From Saprospiraceae bacterium (GTDB lineage: Bacteria; Bacteroidota; Bacteroidia; Chitinophagales; Saprospiraceae): DNA of 58,020 nucleotides. Shown here piece after piece: positions 53,661 to 58,020 of this stretch. The first letter of the stretch is position 1. Each line of letters opens with the position of its first letter. Under the pieces are notes generated by a model. The model saw only the letters and a list, made by a program, of their open reading frames with translations. It was not told the origin of the DNA and ran no database searches. The stretch lies in assembly GCA_020629035.1 (NCBI GenBank), contig JAHDEC010000026.1, positions 1-58,020 on the forward strand, written 5' to 3'. The translations under genes and the position numbers were made by a program.

Positions 53661-54323
53661 TTATTCTGAGACGCTTAAGGTATATTTTGGCGTTGGATTT
53701 AGTGGGCAGAAGTACTCATATTCACCAGCTTCCAGCGTTAAAATGTTTGTCATGGAGTGCTGTCCTTCTGGCACTGCAGCTTTAACATATGCTGCTGCAA
53801 TATGATCTTTTTGTTCATATTTTCCTTTTGGAACAAGCACAAAACCTACGTTGTGATCTACTCCTTCATTAGCAATCTGAAACTGGATTGCTTCACCAGC
53901 TTTTAATTTTAATTCATGTTTGTCAAAGGTTCCGGGAGACTGAACTAATGTTACCGTTGCTACGTGATCATGCACAACTAGCGAATGCTTAGCTGTTGGA
54001 TTTAATGGGCAGAAGTACTCATATTCACCAGCAGTGAGTACTACTTCATTAGTTAATGAATGTTTACCTGGTGCAGCAGGAGCTTTAACATAAGCCTCTT
54101 TGATGTGCATAGAAGCGTCATACTTTCCCTTTGGAACTAAGACAAATCCAACTTCATGATCAACGCCTTCGTTGATAATATTAAATTGATAGGTTCCTGC
54201 TTCTAGGACTAGATTAGTTGTTTTAAATGCTCCGGGAATCTGAGTTAAATCTATCTGTGTTGTTTGAGCAGACGCAAAAGAAACGCTAAAGATTAGCACT
54301 AGTATTGTTAATAATTTATTCAT
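53661..54323 (-). CDS. Tandem-domain cupredoxin-like secreted protein
   Basis: The 220-residue protein has a signal peptide (LLTILVLIFSVSFASAQ) and two repeats of about 100 residues, each a cupredoxin-like domain. Repeat 1 has His56 (VDHEVGF), Cys105 (FCPLNPT) and His113 (KHSL). Repeat 2 has His157 and Cys206, but Tyr214 takes the place of the second His. So repeat 1 looks able to bind copper in a type I-like site while repeat 2 may have lost a ligand. Apart from this the repeats are very alike (VLVPKGKY, EYEYFCPLNPT). It would be periplasmic. Its promoter shares the phased operator with the AhpD cluster. Confidence 0.87.
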   Translation of the reverse strand: MNKLLTILVLIFSVSFASAQTTQIDLTQIPGAFKTTNLVLEAGTYQFNIINEGVDHEVGFVLVPKGKYDASMHIKEAYVKAPAAPGKHSLTNEVVLTAGEYEYFCPLNPTAKHSLVVHDHVATVTLVQSPGTFDKHELKLKAGEAIQFQIANEGVDHNVGFVLVPKGKYEQKDHIAAAYVKAAVPEGQHSMTNILTLEAGEYEYFCPLNPTPKYTLSVSE

Positions 54324-54358
54324 GGTTTAATTTTTAATATTTAAATAAAGTGACGCTG

Positions 54359-54366
54359 CAAAGATG
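54359..54366 (-). promoter_or_regulatory. -7 promoter box of the cupredoxin gene
   Basis: On the minus strand this is CATCTTTG, the same as the AhpD-cluster box, about 36 bases upstream of the ATG at 54323. Confidence 0.5.
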
Positions 54367-54384
54367 GGGTGGAAAAGCAGGGCG

Positions 54385-54466
54385 AAATAGGCAGTATTTC
54401 CTTAGTGATTGTCTAAATTTCCCAAGGTCATTAGCGATATTTCCCCGATTGTTGACGGTTTTTCCC
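54385..54466 (-). promoter_or_regulatory. Phased TTCC repeat operator B (cupredoxin gene)
   Basis: Four TTCC(C) cores (C of TTCC at 54400, 54421, 54443, 54464) have the same 21, 22, 21-bp spacing as operator A. They are at the same place relative to the -7 box (TTCC starts 32 bp from it, versus 33 bp in operator A). The shared block includes AAATAGGCAGT and ATTAGCGA. The constant 1895-bp offset without gaps argues for a duplicated control region. Confidence 0.7.
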
Positions 54467-54578
54467 TTGATGATTTGCAAGCTAATAGAATCCTTAGCTA
54501 ATAGGTGTTACGGGGTTTGCTGTAGTTGGGTCTTATAATGAGATTGAGACTGAAGACGCTAGATGATTAGTTCTTAGT

Positions 54579-55631
54579 TTATTTCCAAGGCCCTTTAATA
54601 GTTACGTTTGATACCTGATCATCTGGAGTGATCTTGTACAGTCCACCCGCACCAGCCAACCATAAGGTTCCAGATTGGTCGTGTAGCATTCCTGTAATAG
54701 AGATAGGTACTGGATAATTTTTAAAATCATGGCCGTCATATTTGTATACTCCATGAAGCTTGGTGCTTATCCATACATTGCCTGAGTTGCCTTTGTATAT
54801 TTCGTATACATCATCTGTGTTAAAACCTTTGATGGCTGGAAATGTGATCATTTTATTGTTTAGCAATTGATTGACGCCACCCCTGCCTTCACGTTTGGTG
54901 GGATCTGGATTATCCATTTCTGCCACTCTGGTTCCAAACCAAATATTTTCATCATCATCAATCTCAATGCCAGTCACATAATTAGCATGAAGCCCATCTT
55001 TTTTTAGAAAGTGTATAAATGACTCCCCATCGTACCTACAAGCTCCATATCCATCTCTGGCGAACCAAATGTTTCCTGCAAGATCTTCAGTTATATCGGT
55101 GATCCAATGTTTAGTATCAGGATTGATAACCGTGGATACTGCTGGATAAGGCAGTTCGAATGGAGTAAAACCCAGTCCATCAAAAATATAAACACCTCCC
55201 CAGGTGCCTACCCAAAAGACTCCCTTGCTGTCTATAAATACATGGCTGATCATATTACTCAAAAAGTCATTTTCTTTAACAACATAGTTGGTAAAGCTAG
55301 TCCCGTCGTATTTTGTTAATCCTTGTCCAGTATTAAGCCAGTAAATCCCATTTTTATCTTCTATGATACTCGTGACTCTATTGGTTGGTAGGCCATGCTT
55401 TTTTGTAAAATAAACCAGCTCATTGCCATCATACTTTGCAATACCCTTAGCTAAAGTTCCAAACCATAATTGTCCTTTTGAGTCTTGATAAGCGCTGATT
55501 ATGTACTCAGCAATTTGCGTATCAAATTTCTCTTTGAAGGGTACTTCTCTTGTGCTTTTGCCTTGATCTTTTTCTTGGGAGTTACAAGAGACTGTCAGTA
55601 TTGAAAAAAGGATTATTATAGTTAGTTTCAT
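54579..55631 (-). CDS. Lipoprotein with two-component-regulator propeller repeats
   Basis: The 350-residue lipoprotein (LFSILTVSCNSQ) has at least six Reg_prop-type repeats with the LWFGT/IWFGT/IYWLNT strand motif and KYDG loops (DSKGQLWFGTLAKGIAKYDG and similar, about 45 residues apart). This is the propeller that serves as sensor domain in Bacteroidota hybrid histidine kinases, here free and lipid-anchored. It has no kinase part. It follows the phased-operator region on the leftward side and ends a separate transcript. The ligand is unknown. Confidence 0.82.
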   Translation of the reverse strand: MKLTIIILFSILTVSCNSQEKDQGKSTREVPFKEKFDTQIAEYIISAYQDSKGQLWFGTLAKGIAKYDGNELVYFTKKHGLPTNRVTSIIEDKNGIYWLNTGQGLTKYDGTSFTNYVVKENDFLSNMISHVFIDSKGVFWVGTWGGVYIFDGLGFTPFELPYPAVSTVINPDTKHWITDITEDLAGNIWFARDGYGACRYDGESFIHFLKKDGLHANYVTGIEIDDDENIWFGTRVAEMDNPDPTKREGRGGVNQLLNNKMITFPAIKGFNTDDVYEIYKGNSGNVWISTKLHGVYKYDGHDFKNYPVPISITGMLHDQSGTLWLAGAGGLYKITPDDQVSNVTIKGPWK

Positions 55632-55711
55632 TTTATTTTATAATGGCGCATTTGTAGTTCGAATGAGTTAAGGAGTGATCCTGCCGTCTCATTAATTAAA
55701 GATAAAACGAA

Positions 55712-56758
55712 TTATTCCCACCAGTCAACCTTTAGCCATTTATGGAATATTATTTTCATATAAACTTGATCATTTATGGTTATATATCTACCTATGCCTG
55801 GATTAAATTGCTTATCCCAAACGATGTCTAAAAATTTAGTTTCTGGGTCACATGCAGCGATCATTTTTTCGGCCACGAAATAATATCGACCCTCATATTC
55901 TGTGACAGCTTTGACATCATCAAAAAAGTGCCTGATCCTAGCGTTTGGGACTACCTCACTAGATTTTCTTCGGAATAAAAGTTTAGGATTTTGACTGACA
56001 TCCAAAGCGTAGGCTTTTCTCGCCCCTTCTTTGCACCCTACCAGGATAACTTTATCATTTACAAGAAATAATTTTTCATAATACCATTCATTATCATTAT
56101 ACTCATCCAATAAAACACTCCTGACTAGATTGTTGCCGTTTAAAACTAATAATTCGTGGCGCTGATTATTATTAGTAAAGGCAATGTACATTAAACCACC
56201 GCTAGTTTGTACACCTTTGGTAAATGATGGTAATGTCTGGTCTGAATGATGAGTATAGAATTCATTGAATGTTTTGGAATTTAAGTCATACTCATAGATA
56301 ATATTTGAATAACCATTTTCGGTAAAGAGAAATCGATCCTTACTAATCGAAATGATAAACTTTATACTGCGATCATATATAAGTTCAAAACTGTTTTCAT
56401 CTATCAAATATAGTCCTCCATATCCATTAAGTAATAACTGTTCTTTTGTTCTTATAAATTGAGGGGGACCTACCCAGACATTAGGTTTAGGTATCGAAAT
56501 TCTTTCTAAGCTTCCATCTGGAAGTTCTCTCCAAATATCGCTGAAGCCAGCAATGTAATATTTGACTCCGTTAAATTCTGCAAAATCATTGATATCTAGT
56601 TCTTCATTTAGAATGATCGATTCGATATCGCAAGGCGGTTGATCTGATTCAGGAACTTCATACCAAGGACAATGATTACAATTATCTTCACGATCAAAAG
56701 GAAAGGAGTCGCATGAGCTGACAATGAGTAGTGGAATTAGAATAAATATATATTTCAT
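55712..56758 (-). CDS. Lipoprotein of unknown function, propeller-like
   Basis: The 348-residue lipoprotein (LLIVSSCDSF) starts with a Cys-rich segment (DNCNHCPWY and PPCDIE) and continues as a strand-rich body with weak propeller-type periodicity (FIRTKEQLLLNGYGGLYLID, SISKDRFLFTENGYSNIIYEY). It ends in Trp-rich KVDWWE. I recognise no named family. It follows the Reg_prop gene region and is transcribed the same way. Confidence 0.7.
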   Translation of the reverse strand: MKYIFILIPLLIVSSCDSFPFDREDNCNHCPWYEVPESDQPPCDIESIILNEELDINDFAEFNGVKYYIAGFSDIWRELPDGSLERISIPKPNVWVGPPQFIRTKEQLLLNGYGGLYLIDENSFELIYDRSIKFIISISKDRFLFTENGYSNIIYEYDLNSKTFNEFYTHHSDQTLPSFTKGVQTSGGLMYIAFTNNNQRHELLVLNGNNLVRSVLLDEYNDNEWYYEKLFLVNDKVILVGCKEGARKAYALDVSQNPKLLFRRKSSEVVPNARIRHFFDDVKAVTEYEGRYYFVAEKMIAACDPETKFLDIVWDKQFNPGIGRYITINDQVYMKIIFHKWLKVDWWE

Positions 56759-56887
56759 TTTTTTAACAAAGATCCTCCGATTTATAAACTCTGTGATAAA
56801 TAAATGGTAGAATGAGGAACTTGTAGTTTACCGTATGTAAACTTTATTATTATTGAGGCAGCAAACGATATGATGCCTTATCAATTA

Positions 56888-57739
56888 TCATCCCTTGCGT
56901 TTCAAGTAGTTTGCTGTATTCAATAATAAGTTGGCTCTTTGAGTCAGAATAATTTGATCTTTTTTAAGTCCATCATAATATCTGATACTTCCAATTCTTT
57001 TCTTGCATTTAGTTTGGTTTACAGAGCGAACAAATTCATTTTCTTTAACGGCATATTTGTTAGCTAAATCTGTTAATTGTTGGTTGTTTTCATATATAGA
57101 AGAAGTGAATTTGTAGAATTCAGTTTTAAAACCCCTATCATATTCTACACAACTAATTTTTTTAATTAAGCCAAAACTTAGTTGATTGTAATTTGTAATG
57201 TTCTCACCAATTTCTCCATTTATAATATTCTCAGCTTCGAAGAAGCTGGTTTTTCGTTTGTCAATTATACCTAATTGAATTTGATGCTGTTTCAAAAGAT
57301 TTTTAAGTTGACGTTTGGATAATTGCTTACTGATTTGGTTTAAAATTGGCTCAATCTCTTTTTCAAATATGCTTGCATCTTCATTAAGGATTTTGATTAG
57401 ACATTCAACTCCTTCTTTGTAAATGCTATCTCTTGTAATGGTTTCTTTTTTGTGTATAATTGAATATTTGGCGGCTTCATCAACTATTATTTGAGCTGTC
57501 CTTTTATCTACCTTATTATTCAATAATACTTTTTCAAGTTGTTCGATGTTTTTGGACCTGTTACCTAAAAGCATATCCCAGAAAATAACTTTATTCGATG
57601 AGTAGAAATCTAAGAATGCTTTTTGATTTTCTTGTGGAAGACTTAATAAGAATTTTTGAATCTTATACGAATTTTGAACGCTTGTTGTCGAGCAGGAAAT
57701 TATTGATATTATTATAAATATTTGAAAGATTTTTTTCAT
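56888..57739 (-). CDS. Helical lipoprotein of unknown function
   Basis: The 283-residue lipoprotein (IISIISCSTTS) is strongly helical and Lys/Glu/Asn rich with no recognised domain. Residues 115-160 are likely to form a coiled coil (LIKILNEDASIFEKEIEPILNQ). A Cys pair (SCVEYDRG, KCKKR) sits in the second half. Base composition is more AT rich than that of its neighbours. Confidence 0.65.
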   Translation of the reverse strand: MKKIFQIFIIISIISCSTTSVQNSYKIQKFLLSLPQENQKAFLDFYSSNKVIFWDMLLGNRSKNIEQLEKVLLNNKVDKRTAQIIVDEAAKYSIIHKKETITRDSIYKEGVECLIKILNEDASIFEKEIEPILNQISKQLSKRQLKNLLKQHQIQLGIIDKRKTSFFEAENIINGEIGENITNYNQLSFGLIKKISCVEYDRGFKTEFYKFTSSIYENNQQLTDLANKYAVKENEFVRSVNQTKCKKRIGSIRYYDGLKKDQIILTQRANLLLNTANYLKRKG

Positions 57740-58020
57740 TTTATTTCGAGTTAAGGAGAGCGGATAATTGTATTTCCGTACTTTCTTCCTTTAGATTAAA
57801 ATGAGATGATCCTTTTATCATTTAAACTGGTTTTCATGTCTTCTCGTAACTTAAATTGTGGTTTGTCGGATGATGATATCCAGCGTCTCTGTGAGGAACG
57901 AACAGATATGCTGTGATTATCTAGTGTTATGTATCGGTTTTTCGTCATTGAGATAGATCAATTATTGAAAAATATTATTCAGATCCATTCTTTCATGCAA
58001 GATTCTGACAACCAAACATT
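57740..58020. other. AT-rich right end, no gene recognised
   Basis: No frame with a convincing start and protein-like composition was found in this 281-bp stretch. A 26-residue frame starting near 57838 has no support. The region probably holds the promoter of the 56888-57739 gene; I could not place boxes. Confidence 0.4.

Noticed and set aside
57838-57920. Short rightward frame of 26 codons near the window end
   Set aside because: It is too short, without signal, family motif or ribosome-binding context, and ends by chance at TGA.

Overview
The window looks like a piece of a chromosome from a Bacteroidota bacterium, most likely a Saprospiria/Chitinophagia-type marine or environmental lineage. 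The evidence is an AT-rich composition, several secreted proteins with type IX secretion (T9SS) type A C-terminal sorting domains, one giant Ig-repeat protein with a gliding-motility-type (CHU_C, type B) C-terminus, TonB-dependent receptors paired with DUF4249, and promoter -7 boxes close to the Bacteroidota TAnnTTTG form instead of sigma70 boxes. The lineage below phylum level is inference. I saw no tRNA, rRNA, CRISPR array, phage or intact insertion sequence.

Layout. 1-2722: the end of a secreted protein gene, a strong terminator, then a decayed Omp28-like T9SS gene. 2811-5303: beta-carbonic anhydrase, a bestrophin-type channel and an NRDE (TANGO2-like) protein. 5340-8420: a zinc-ribbon protein, then a tightly overlapping redox operon (TlpA-like thioredoxin, monothiol glutaredoxin-like protein, small GNAT, SelO AMPylase). 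8671-12456: an NHEJ operon (LigD, Ku, EEP-family nuclease). 12448-15760: two alpha/beta hydrolases flanking a secreted cytochrome c/copper monooxygenase-like protein. 15795-23574: an operon of TonB-dependent receptor, DUF4249 lipoprotein and retropepsin-like lipoprotein, with a giant Ig-repeat surface protein upstream. 24197-32045: alpha-2-macroglobulin plus penicillin-binding protein 1C. 32095-45065: RDD membrane protein, GIY-YIG protein, T9SS propeller protein, B1 metallo-beta-lactamase, GIN-domain protein, membrane AraC regulator, FG-GAP/ASPIC protein, bicupin and a BtuB-like receptor.

45109-48755 is an exact 1791-bp tandem duplication carrying two T9SS proteins of 514 residues, bounded by three copies of a hairpin element. 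Each copy also carries a hidden remnant of another sorting domain whose DNA supplies the start codon of the present gene. The two copies are identical at both ends and diverged in the middle.

49819-54470 is the most interesting region. A leftward cluster of AhpD-like, OsmC-like, DM13/Ig lipoprotein and outer-membrane barrel genes lies behind an AraC-family regulator gene. A two-domain cupredoxin gene lies next to it. The promoter regions of the cluster and of the cupredoxin gene share an ungapped 80-bp control block with four TTCC(C) repeats spaced 21, 22 and 21 bp at the same distance from a CATCTTTG -7 box. This suggests one AraC-controlled envelope redox/copper regulon. The window ends with three lipoprotein genes of poorly known function.
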